A program made the translations under genes and the position numbers. Positions 1-5,985 of a stretch of 6,166 nucleotides of DNA are shown in pieces (the stretch's first letter is position 1; each line of letters begins with the position of its first letter). Location: contig CABYKW010000021.1 of the NCBI GenBank assembly GCA_902519635.1, positions 1 through 6,166 of the forward strand. The letters run 5' to 3'. The stretch is from an uncultured Pelagibacteraceae bacterium (GTDB taxonomy: Bacteria; Pseudomonadota; Alphaproteobacteria; Pelagibacterales; Pelagibacteraceae). The notes beneath the pieces were generated by a model. The model made no database searches. It worked only from the letters and a program-made list of their open reading frames with translations, and was not told the origin of the DNA.

Positions 1-522
1 ATTGGCAAACTCTGAGTCTAAATTTAAATTTAAACTCGCAAATGATAAAACTTCGATATTCTTTTTGGTAAAATATTCTAGAATTATTTTGTTTACTGGA
101 TCTGGATATGGAGTAAATAAAGCAATTTTTTTAATATTCATTAGTTTAAAAGCTTTAATTGCAGAAGTTACTGGAGTTGTAACATAACTGCCAGGTTTAG
201 CTGATAATATCTTTTCTTTTACACTATCTTCTCCAATAGTTATAGTTCCAGATGTGCAACCATATGCGATCGTATTTAATTTTTCATCAGGGAGTATTTT
301 CTTTGTTACAGAAGCTAAATCTTCTCGCATTTTTAAAAGATTTTCTTTTGTTAAAGGATTTTTATTGTGAATACGGTTTATAAAAATATCTACTGGTAAA
401 TTATTACAAATATTTTGAAAATCATTTTCAATAGTTTGGTCTGTCGATAAAGCTATTAAACCAACTTTAGGATTTAATTCTTTTTTGAATTTCGCATCAT
501 AGTGCTTGATAACTATGCTCAT
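1..522 (-). CDS. Asp/Glu racemase superfamily protein, maleate isomerase/EutA-like (3' end cut by window)
   Basis: I translated this by hand from the ATG at 522; it stays open to the left edge for 174 codons with no stop. The product resembles the two-domain Asp/Glu racemase superfamily, closest in style to the maleate isomerase / arylmalonate decarboxylase / ectoine-utilization EutA branch. Residues 86-93 read AYGCTSGT, with Cys89 as the likely first catalytic cysteine. Residues 115-143 contain TTPVTSAIKAF and then IALFTPYPDPVN, which match the conserved TTP..A and TPYPD blocks of that branch. Family members are usually about 240-250 residues, so roughly 70 residues, including the expected second catalytic cysteine, lie outside the window. 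No clear Shine-Dalgarno precedes the ATG. It lies 59 bp downstream of nrdB on the same strand and could be co-transcribed or have its own promoter. The substrate cannot be told: isomerase, racemase and decarboxylase activities all occur in this fold. Confidence 0.8.
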   Translation of the reverse strand, partial: MSIVIKHYDAKFKKELNPKVGLIALSTDQTIENDFQNICNNLPVDIFINRIHNKNPLTKENLLKMREDLASVTKKILPDEKLNTIAYGCTSGTITIGEDSVKEKILSAKPGSYVTTPVTSAIKAFKLMNIKKIALFTPYPDPVNKIILEYFTKKNIEVLSFASLNLNLDSEFAN

Positions 523-530
523 TAAGCATT

Positions 531-560
531 ATGATACTTTATTTAATTAGGAAAAGTAAA
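531..560 (-). promoter_or_regulatory. possible promoter for the racemase-family gene
   Basis: On the minus strand TTTACT (opposite 555-560) is followed after 18 nt by TATCAT (opposite 531-536). If it is real, transcription would begin within a few bases of the ATG at 522, giving an almost leaderless mRNA; this would fit the missing Shine-Dalgarno. In DNA this AT-rich such hexamer pairs arise easily, so support is weak. Confidence 0.25.
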
Positions 561-574
561 ACTATATTTTACTT
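554..574 (-). terminator. AT-rich hairpin after nrdB, possible weak terminator
   Basis: A perfect 8-bp inverted repeat (AAGTAAAA / TTTTACTT) with a 5-nt loop lies 7 bases beyond the nrdB stop codon. Read on the minus strand it is followed only by TTCC, not a T-run, and has a single G-C pair, so it is a poor intrinsic terminator. It may still slow polymerase or protect the 3' end of the nrdAB message. It is the only dyad in the 59-bp spacer after nrdB placed where a terminator would be expected. Confidence 0.3.
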
Positions 575-581
575 AGTTTTC

Positions 582-1589
582 TTAAGCAAAAACTTCGCCC
601 CAAGTTCCTCTAGTCGAAGCTTTAGAGTATTCTGTCGCTCGACCTTCAAAGAAGTTCATGTGCTCTACTCCGTTTAACATTGTATCTAACCATGTTAAAG
701 GGTTTTTCTTAACATCATAAATTGGGTCAAGACCTAATTGTTCAAGTCTTCTATTTCCAATAAACCTAATGTACTGCTTGATTTCATTCGCTGTTAAACC
801 TTCTAACGGACCCATCTGAAAAGCTAAATCTATAAATGCATCTTCGTGAGTTACAATTGTTTTACAAGCATCAACGATTTCTTTTTTAAGTTTATCATTC
901 CAGATTTGTGGCTCTTCTTTTATAAAATCTCTGAACAGTCTAATCATAGAATTACAGTGTAAAGTTTCATCTCTCACTGACCAAGTTACAATTTGGCCCA
1001 TCCCTTTCATTTTATTAAATCTTGGGAAGTTTAATAAGATTGCAAAACTTGCAAACAATTGTAAACCTTCTGTAAAAGCTGAAAACACTGCCATCGTCAT
1101 TGCGATATTATGTTTTGATTTAACATCAAAACCTTGCATATAATCGTATTTATCTTTCATTTCTTTATACTGCAAGAAAGCTGAGTATTCTGTTTCTGGC
1201 ATTCCAATAGTATCTAAAAGATGAGAGTAAGCAGCAATGTGAACTGTTTCCATGGCTGCAAACGCAGTCATCATCATTAAAACTTCAGTTGGTTTAAAAA
1301 CAGTTGTGTAATGTCTTAAGTAACAGTTATTAACTTCAACATCTGCTTGAGTAAAAAATCTAAATATATGTGTTAAAAGATTTTTTTCTTCTTTAGTTAA
1401 GTTTTTTTGCCAGTCTCTGACATCATCTCCAAGAGGAACTTCTTCTGGCAACCAATGAATTCTTTGTTGTGTTAACCAGGCGTCATAGCACCATGGGTAT
1501 CTAAACGGTTTATAAACAGGGTTTTCTACTAATAGACCCATTTTTTTTGGTTGAATTATTCCAGGCTTAACTTTTTCGGCTACTGACAT
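582..1589 (-). CDS. nrdB: class Ia ribonucleoside-diphosphate reductase, beta (radical) subunit
   Basis: NrdB houses the diiron-tyrosyl radical used by NrdA to reduce ribonucleoside diphosphates to deoxyribonucleotides in the cytoplasm. In the 335-residue product the diiron ligands expected from E. coli NrdB are all visible: Asp83, Glu114 and His117 (in METVH), Glu174 (in TEGLQ), and Glu208 and His211 (in RDETLH). Tyr121, four residues after His117, matches the radical tyrosine. A tyrosine in the C-terminal tail (TEYSKA) fits the radical-transfer residue. No N-terminal ATP-cone is present: the protein begins directly with the short segment leading to ENPVYKPFRYPW. I chose the ATG at 1589 because GAGGAG lies 8 nt upstream. 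A GTG at 1598 would add three residues but overlaps that ribosome-binding site. It follows nrdA with a 10-bp overlap, so the two are almost surely translated together in a fixed ratio. Slightly shorter than E. coli NrdB (376). Confidence 0.96.
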   Translation of the reverse strand: MSVAEKVKPGIIQPKKMGLLVENPVYKPFRYPWCYDAWLTQQRIHWLPEEVPLGDDVRDWQKNLTKEEKNLLTHIFRFFTQADVEVNNCYLRHYTTVFKPTEVLMMMTAFAAMETVHIAAYSHLLDTIGMPETEYSAFLQYKEMKDKYDYMQGFDVKSKHNIAMTMAVFSAFTEGLQLFASFAILLNFPRFNKMKGMGQIVTWSVRDETLHCNSMIRLFRDFIKEEPQIWNDKLKKEIVDACKTIVTHEDAFIDLAFQMGPLEGLTANEIKQYIRFIGNRRLEQLGLDPIYDVKKNPLTWLDTMLNGVEHMNFFEGRATEYSKASTRGTWGEVFA

Positions 1590-3529
1590 GATAAACACTC
1601 CTCATAATTGTTATCTTTATTATTTGATTCATTCGATTTCGAATAAACATTTTTCGTCACATCTGTTGATGATCCTACCTCTACATTTTCAGCTCTTTGT
1701 ATGGATTTAGATCTACAGTAATAAAGACTTTTAAGTCCTTTTTTCCAAGCTTGAAAATGAATATCGTGAAGTTCTTTTTTATGAATATCTGCAGGCACAA
1801 AAACATTTATTGATTGTGCTTGAGAAATATGAGGTGTTCTATCAGCACCTAATTCAACAATCCATCTTTGATCAATTTCAAAAGCGGTCTTGAAAGTATC
1901 TTTTTCTTCCGCTGTTAAAAAATCTAAATGAGAAACTGATCCTTGATTGGTTGTTATAGATGACCACACTGTATCTGTGTCTTTATTATATTTTTGGAGT
2001 ATCTTTTTTAAATATTTATTTCTTACATTAAAAGATCCTGATAAAGTTTTATGAGTGTAGCTATTAGCTGCAATTGGTTCGATTCCTGGTGAAGAACCTC
2101 CACAAATAATTGAAATTGATGCAGTTGGAGCTATCGCTGTTTTGTTTGAAAATCTTTCCTTTATTCCATATTCTTCCGCATCTGGGCATGCTCCTCTTTC
2201 CTCTGCAAGATTTTTTGAAGCCACATCAACTTTCTCCTGAATGTTTTTGAAAATCTTTTTATTCCATACTTTGCTCATCACAGAGCCAAAAGGAATATTT
2301 TTTTGTTGGAAAAAGGAATGTAAACCCATCACACCTAGCCCAACACTTCTTTCTCTCATTGCAGAATATTTAGCATGAGCGAATTCCTCTGGCGCTCTAT
2401 TAATGAAGTCTGTCATTACGTTATCTAAAAATCTCATAACGTCTTCGACAAATTGAGCATTATCTTTCCATTGATCATACGTATCTATATTTAAAGATGA
2501 AAGACAACAAACTGCAGTTCTTTGTTTTCCATCATTATCTAATCCTGTAGGTAAAGTAATTTCGCTACATAAGTTTGATGTTTTAACTTTTAAACCTGCT
2601 AATTTATGATGCTGAGGTATTTGTCTATTAACAGTATCAATATAAATTATGTAAGGTTCACCAGTTTCAATTCTTGCAGTTAAAAGTCTAATCCATAAAT
2701 TTCTAGCTGGAATAGTCGATTGAACTGAACCATCATAAGGACTTCTAAGTGCCCATTGACCATCGGTTTCTACTGCTCTCATAAAATCGTCAGTAACAAG
2801 AACTCCATGATGTAAATTTAAAGATCTTCTGTTAACATCTCCACCTGTTGGTCTTCTCATTTCAATAAATTCTTCGATTTCAGGATGATCTATTTGTAAG
2901 TAACAAGCTGCTGATCCTCTTCTCAGAGAACCTTGGCTAATTGCTAAAGTTAAAGAGTCCATAACTTTTATAAAAGGAATAATTCCAGAAGTCTTGCCGA
3001 CTTTACCTATTTTTTCTCCGATGGATCTTAAGTTGCCCCAATAACTTCCTATACCTCCCCCTCTAGCAGCTAACCAAACGTTTTCTTCCCACAAGTCCGT
3101 AATACCTTCTAAGCTATCGTTAGCTTCATTTAAAAAACAAGAGATTGGCAAACCTCTTTCTGTTCCACCATTTGATAAAACTGGTGTTGCTGGCATAAAC
3201 CAAAGGTTACTTATATAATTGTAAATTCTTTGTGCATGAAGATTGTCATCCGCATAAACACTTGCTACTCTCGCGAACAAATCTTGAAAACTTTCATTTT
3301 GTCCTAAATACCTATCTTTTAAAGTTGCTTTACCAAAATCAGTTAAGTTAGCGTCCCTGGATCGATCAATCTTAATTGTTATACCCTTTTCATTTTGAAA
3401 AAGTTCTGTTTCTCCTGATAATGAAAACAGGTCTGGTTTTTTGGGACCATTATTTTTTAGTTCATTATGGTTTTTTTGGCTTATACTGCCGACAGCTTTC
3501 TTTATTGCCAATGATACGTTTTTATTCAT
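1580..3529 (-). CDS. nrdA: class Ia ribonucleoside-diphosphate reductase, alpha (catalytic) subunit
   Basis: Catalytic subunit of aerobic RNR; works as a complex with NrdB. All main active-site elements are visible: Cys131 (PISCF), the Asn319-x-Cys321-x-Glu323 triad (SNLCSEI), Cys341 (AVC, partner of Cys131), the PTASIS loop at 469-473, and Tyr603-Tyr604 (LYY), which relay the radical from NrdB. The C-terminal tail after about residue 615 is Ser/Asn-rich and ends in EECLSCQ; Cys645/Cys648 should be the swinging pair that re-reduces the active site via thioredoxin or glutaredoxin. At 649 residues it is about 110 shorter than E. coli NrdA (761). The missing part is mainly the N-terminal ATP-cone: residues 1-56 are basic and polar, without cone motifs, and the helical N-terminal RNR domain begins near residue 60. 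Overall-activity control by dATP through a cone is therefore not expected. AAGGA lies 4 nt before the ATG at 3529. First gene of the nrdAB operon. Confidence 0.96.
   Translation of the reverse strand: MNKNVSLAIKKAVGSISQKNHNELKNNGPKKPDLFSLSGETELFQNEKGITIKIDRSRDANLTDFGKATLKDRYLGQNESFQDLFARVASVYADDNLHAQRIYNYISNLWFMPATPVLSNGGTERGLPISCFLNEANDSLEGITDLWEENVWLAARGGGIGSYWGNLRSIGEKIGKVGKTSGIIPFIKVMDSLTLAISQGSLRRGSAACYLQIDHPEIEEFIEMRRPTGGDVNRRSLNLHHGVLVTDDFMRAVETDGQWALRSPYDGSVQSTIPARNLWIRLLTARIETGEPYIIYIDTVNRQIPQHHKLAGLKVKTSNLCSEITLPTGLDNDGKQRTAVCCLSSLNIDTYDQWKDNAQFVEDVMRFLDNVMTDFINRAPEEFAHAKYSAMRERSVGLGVMGLHSFFQQKNIPFGSVMSKVWNKKIFKNIQEKVDVASKNLAEERGACPDAEEYGIKERFSNKTAIAPTASISIICGGSSPGIEPIAANSYTHKTLSGSFNVRNKYLKKILQKYNKDTDTVWSSITTNQGSVSHLDFLTAEEKDTFKTAFEIDQRWIVELGADRTPHISQAQSINVFVPADIHKKELHDIHFQAWKKGLKSLYYCRSKSIQRAENVEVGSSTDVTKNVYSKSNESNNKDNNYEECLSCQ
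1598..1603 (-). promoter_or_regulatory. nrdB ribosome-binding site inside nrdA
   Basis: GAGGAG on the minus strand, 8 nt before the nrdB ATG at 1589. It lies within the last codons of nrdA (encoding Glu643-Glu644 and the first base of the tail) and decides the nrdB start against the GTG at 1598, whose first base is the last base of this motif. Confidence 0.8.
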
Positions 3530-3533
3530 ATTT

Positions 3534-3538
3534 TCCTT
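3534..3538 (-). promoter_or_regulatory. nrdA ribosome-binding site
   Basis: AAGGA on the minus strand, 4 nt before the nrdA ATG at 3529. The mutase gene on the other side of the intergenic region has no such motif, so the clear site here helps fix the nrdA start. Confidence 0.65.
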
Positions 3539-3548
3539 ATTTTGAACG

Positions 3549-3562
3549 GTTTATTAACAAAA
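3549..3562 (-). repeat. 14-bp inverted repeat, nrdA-side copy
   Basis: Read on the minus strand this is TTTTGTTAATAAAC, identical to plus-strand 3660-3673. It lies in the nrdA leader between the NrdR box and the start codon. The two copies are inverted, each oriented toward its nearest gene (nrdA or the mutase). It is AT-rich, so a chance match is possible. Confidence 0.5.
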
Positions 3563-3578
3563 ATACTATATATAGTGT
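3563..3578 (-). promoter_or_regulatory. NrdR box (proximal), operator of nrdAB
   Basis: The minus strand reads ACACTATATATAGTAT, a palindrome with one mismatched base pair. It fits the NrdR-box consensus known from many bacteria (roughly ACACwATATATwGTGT). NrdR is an ATP-cone/zinc-ribbon repressor of RNR operons that responds to the nucleotide bound to its cone. The box sits 33 bp upstream of the nrdA start, a standard position. The nrdR gene itself is not in the window, so the regulator's presence is inferred from the site. Confidence 0.75.
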
Positions 3579-3607
3579 TATATTGCAGGTTGTATACTAA
3601 ATAACAA
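3577..3607 (-). promoter_or_regulatory. candidate nrdA promoter between the NrdR boxes
   Basis: Minus-strand TTGTTA (opposite 3602-3607) precedes TATAAC (opposite 3577-3582) with a 19-bp spacer, or ATATAA with 18 bp. Its -35 would overlap the distal NrdR box and its -10 the edge of the proximal one, as expected for a repressible promoter. The spacer is long and the region is AT-rich, so the exact hexamers are uncertain. Confidence 0.3.
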
Positions 3608-3609
3608 CT
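3594..3609 (-). promoter_or_regulatory. degenerate second NrdR box (distal)
   Basis: The minus strand reads AGTTGTTATTTAGTAT and shares 10 of 16 positions with the proximal box; 9 of the 10 nrdA-proximal bases match while the outer half is poor. The start-to-start distance is exactly 31 bp, three helical turns, with a 15-bp gap. This is the usual spacing of NrdR box pairs, which makes it more credible than its sequence alone. Confidence 0.45.
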
Positions 3610-3659
3610 AAATCAATAGAACATTATATGAACATCAATTTAATTTTGCAAGTGGAAAG

Positions 3660-3673
3660 TTTTGTTAATAAAC
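3660..3673 (+). repeat. 14-bp inverted repeat, mutase-side copy
   Basis: TTTTGTTAATAAAC, identical to the minus-strand reading of 3549-3562. It lies about 40 bp upstream of the mutase start and forms the left arm of the near-palindrome at 3661-3686. A role as a shared operator is speculation. Confidence 0.5.
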
Positions 3674-3686
3674 ATTTAATAACAAA
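3661..3686. repeat. 26-bp near-perfect palindrome upstream of the mutase gene
   Basis: Two 12-bp arms flank a central CA; 11 of 12 arm positions pair, with one A-A mismatch. The outer part is TTTGTTA / TAACAAA. It sits 28 bp before the mutase ATG, where an operator or a small RNA hairpin would be expected. No known regulator consensus is recognised. Downstream, TATATT at 3691-3696 might be a -10 element, but no good -35 is placed to match it. Confidence 0.4.
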
Positions 3687-3714
3687 TGCCTATATTCTTT
3701 AGTATTTATAGCTA

Positions 3715-5157
3715 ATGAAAATCAATCCAAACGGTTTTAGAGAGTACGATGCAAGGTGGATCTTTGAAAAAGAGATTGATATTGAGGGAATCACTAGTTT
3801 AGGCAAAGGTTTAGGAACTCAAGTTATAAATCATACAAAAAATAACAATCCAAGAGTAATAGTTGGACATGATTATAGATCTTATAGCGAAAAAATTAAA
3901 AAAGCTCTTATAGAAGGTTTGATTTCTACGGGATGTAAAGTTGAAGATGTGGGTTTATCTCTTTCACCGATGGTTTATTTTGCGCAATTTAATTTAAATT
4001 CCGATGCTATTGCGATGGTTACAGCTAGTCACAACGAAAATGGTTGGACTGGTGTAAAAATGGGTATCAAAAAGGGTTTAACACATGCTCCAGAAGAAAT
4101 GCATGAATTAAAAGATATAACTTTAAAAAAAAATTTCAAAAATGGTAAAGGTGATATTAAAAAAATTCAAGATTTTAAAAATATTTATATACAAGATTTA
4201 ATTCAAAAAAATAAAATTAATAAAAAGATAAAGGCTGTAGTTGCTTGTGGAAATGGTACAGCCGGAATATTTGCTCCAGATATTTTAAGAGGAATTGGTT
4301 GTGAAGTAATAGAATTAGACTGTAAACTAGACTGGTCATTTCCAAAATATAATCCTAATCCTGAAGATTTAAAAATGCTTCATGCTATATCTAATGCAGT
4401 AAAAGATAATAATGCTGATATAGGATTTGGTTTTGATGGAGATGGGGATAGATGTGGTGTTATTGATAATAATGGAAATGAAATATTCTCAGATAAAATA
4501 GGTTTGCTTATTGCAAGAAATCTTTCTGAAAATTATAAAAATTCCAAATTTGTTGTAGACGTAAAATCTACCGGACTGTTTAGAAATGATAAAATTCTTA
4601 TTAAAAATAATTGTAAAACTATATATTGGAAAACAGGACATTCTCATATCAAAAGAAAAGTTAATAGTGAAAAAGCACTAGCTGGTTTTGAAAAAAGCGG
4701 TCATTTCTTCTTCAATAATCCTTTAGGATATGGATATGACGATGGAATAAATTCTGCAATCCAAGTGTGTCATCTTTTAGTAAAACAAAATAAAAAGATA
4801 AAAGATATAATCGAAGAATTGCCAGTTACCTACCAATCCCCAACTATGGCACCATTTTGTAAAGATGAGGAAAAATATAAAATTGTTGAAGTAATGGTCG
4901 ATGAAGTTCAAAAATTAAAACAAAAAAATACTAAAATAGATGGTCAATTAATCACAGAAGTTCTAACAGTAAATGGAATAAGGTTTTCTTTAGAAGATGG
5001 ATCATGGGGATTAATAAGAGCCTCTTCCAATAAACCATCTTTAGTAGTTGTAACAGAGAGTACAACCTCAGATTCTAGAAAGAAAAAAATATTTGATTTT
5101 ATTGACAATTTACTTCAAAAAACTGGAAAAGTTGGGGAGTACGACCAAAAGATTTAA
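3715..5157 (+). CDS. manB: phosphomannomutase/phosphoglucomutase (alpha-D-phosphohexomutase family)
   Basis: Moves a phosphate between C6 and C1 of mannose or glucose in the cytoplasm, supplying mannose-1-P or glucose-1-P for nucleotide sugars used in LPS and other glycans. All four signature regions are present in the 480 residues: N-terminal NPNGFREYDARW; the phosphoserine loop TASHN with Ser105; the metal loop DGDGDR at 241-246 (Asp241, Asp243, Asp245); the sugar-specificity loop FEKSGH at 325-330 (Glu326, Ser328); and the C-terminal phosphate-binding loop RASSNKPS at 435-442. The length is full for the four-domain family. An in-frame TAG ends 3 nt before the ATG, so no earlier start exists; there is no visible Shine-Dalgarno. 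It is transcribed alone, divergently from nrdA and convergently with the TauE-like gene, whose stop overlaps its own. Sequence alone cannot separate mannose from glucose preference. The symbol follows common usage; algC or pgm would be alternatives. Confidence 0.92.
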   Translation: MKINPNGFREYDARWIFEKEIDIEGITSLGKGLGTQVINHTKNNNPRVIVGHDYRSYSEKIKKALIEGLISTGCKVEDVGLSLSPMVYFAQFNLNSDAIAMVTASHNENGWTGVKMGIKKGLTHAPEEMHELKDITLKKNFKNGKGDIKKIQDFKNIYIQDLIQKNKINKKIKAVVACGNGTAGIFAPDILRGIGCEVIELDCKLDWSFPKYNPNPEDLKMLHAISNAVKDNNADIGFGFDGDGDRCGVIDNNGNEIFSDKIGLLIARNLSENYKNSKFVVDVKSTGLFRNDKILIKNNCKTIYWKTGHSHIKRKVNSEKALAGFEKSGHFFFNNPLGYGYDDGINSAIQVCHLLVKQNKKIKDIIEELPVTYQSPTMAPFCKDEEKYKIVEVMVDEVQKLKQKNTKIDGQLITEVLTVNGIRFSLEDGSWGLIRASSNKPSLVVVTESTTSDSRKKKIFDFIDNLLQKTGKVGEYDQKI

Positions 5158-5984
5158 AGTTTAAAATATTCGTATAAAAATCTAGTCCCAATAACGAGTA
5201 AAAATAACCCAAAATACTTGGTCATTTTTTTCTTATTAATTTTATGACTAGCTTTTGCTCCTAGCCTTGCCATAAAAGCAGTAATTGGAAAAAAAATCAA
5301 AAAAGCGGGAATATTTAAAAAGCCTAAGCTTAATGGCAAGTTTACACCTAAATATGATCCTGAAATTAAAAAACCCGCTGCCCCAAATAGAGCAATTATA
5401 AACCCGATCGCTGCAGCACTACCTATTGCTTTATTTATTGAATAGCCAAAAAATTTAAGAATTGGAACATTCATAACCGCTCCCCCTATTCCCATTGGAG
5501 CAGAAATAAAGCCACTTATAATACCTGATAGCCCTTTAGCTAATAAACCCATTTTTATTTCTAAATTTTCCTCTTTTTCTTTAAGAAATAATAAATAAAA
5601 AGCTAAAATATAAACAACAACTGTAAAGAATAAGATCAAAGGTTTTGTTTTTAAACTCGCAGCTAAAATAGTTCCCAAAATCACTCCTGTAGCTACAAAA
5701 AAGCCATACCCTTTAACAATACCAAAATCTACAGCTTTATGTTGATGATGAGTTAAAACAGAAACAATTGAAGTTGGAATGATAATTCCAAAAGATGTTC
5801 CAACTGCTAAGTGCATTAAGTAATCTGGCTCAATACCTGAAGCGCTAAAAATATAAAATAAAATAGGAACAGTAATTAATCCACCACCAATTCCAAACAA
5901 ACCGGCAGCAAAACCTGCAGGTATTGCTGTTATTATCATTATAAAAATTAAATAGATAATTTCTGACTGTGAAAGAATATCCAA
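5154..5984 (-). CDS. TauE/SafE-family (former DUF81) anion exporter-like membrane protein
   Basis: Inner-membrane carrier of 276 residues with about eight hydrophobic segments, full length for the family. It shows the family's internal duplication: AGLFGIGGGLITVPIL (27-42) in the first half is echoed by SAPMGIGGAVMNVPIL (161-176) in the second. A charged loop (KEKEEN, 135-140) separates the halves. Family members move sulfite, sulfonates, sulfoacetate or other organic anions, generally by proton-coupled transport; the substrate here cannot be read from the sequence. The start is a TTG at 5984. An in-frame TAG lies only 12 nt upstream, so the only alternative is the ATG at residue 16, which would cut into the first membrane segment. 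The TTG comes one base after the dusA stop and is preceded by GAGAGA, which points to coupling with dusA. It converges on the mutase gene, with overlapping stop codons. Confidence 0.88.
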   Translation of the reverse strand: MDILSQSEIIYLIFIMIITAIPAGFAAGLFGIGGGLITVPILFYIFSASGIEPDYLMHLAVGTSFGIIIPTSIVSVLTHHQHKAVDFGIVKGYGFFVATGVILGTILAASLKTKPLILFFTVVVYILAFYLLFLKEKEENLEIKMGLLAKGLSGIISGFISAPMGIGGAVMNVPILKFFGYSINKAIGSAAAIGFIIALFGAAGFLISGSYLGVNLPLSLGFLNIPAFLIFFPITAFMARLGAKASHKINKKKMTKYFGLFLLVIGTRFLYEYFKL

Positions 5985-5985
5985 A

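Noticed and set aside
20..36. Repeated AAATTT units near the left edge.
   Set aside because: It is within coding sequence and reads as alternating Leu-Asn codons; no sign of a functional repeat.
2..187. Short plus-strand open frame at the left edge (61 codons).
   Set aside because: It lies antisense to the well-supported racemase-family gene, has no recognisable domain and no ribosome-binding site; it is a shadow.
515..529. 5-bp inverted repeat (ATGCT / AGCAT) around the racemase start codon.
   Set aside because: The stem is short and does not extend well on either side; expected by chance in a region like this.
1590..1598. GTG at 1598 as nrdB start (three extra residues).
   Set aside because: It overlaps the GAGGAG motif that is ideally spaced for the ATG at 1589, and the conserved protein needs no such extension.
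3376..3600. Plus-strand open frame of 74 codons over the nrdA 5' end and control region.
   Set aside because: It is antisense to conserved nrdA coding sequence and runs through the NrdR box; the hydrophobic, Phe/Tyr-rich product is what AT-rich antisense DNA gives.
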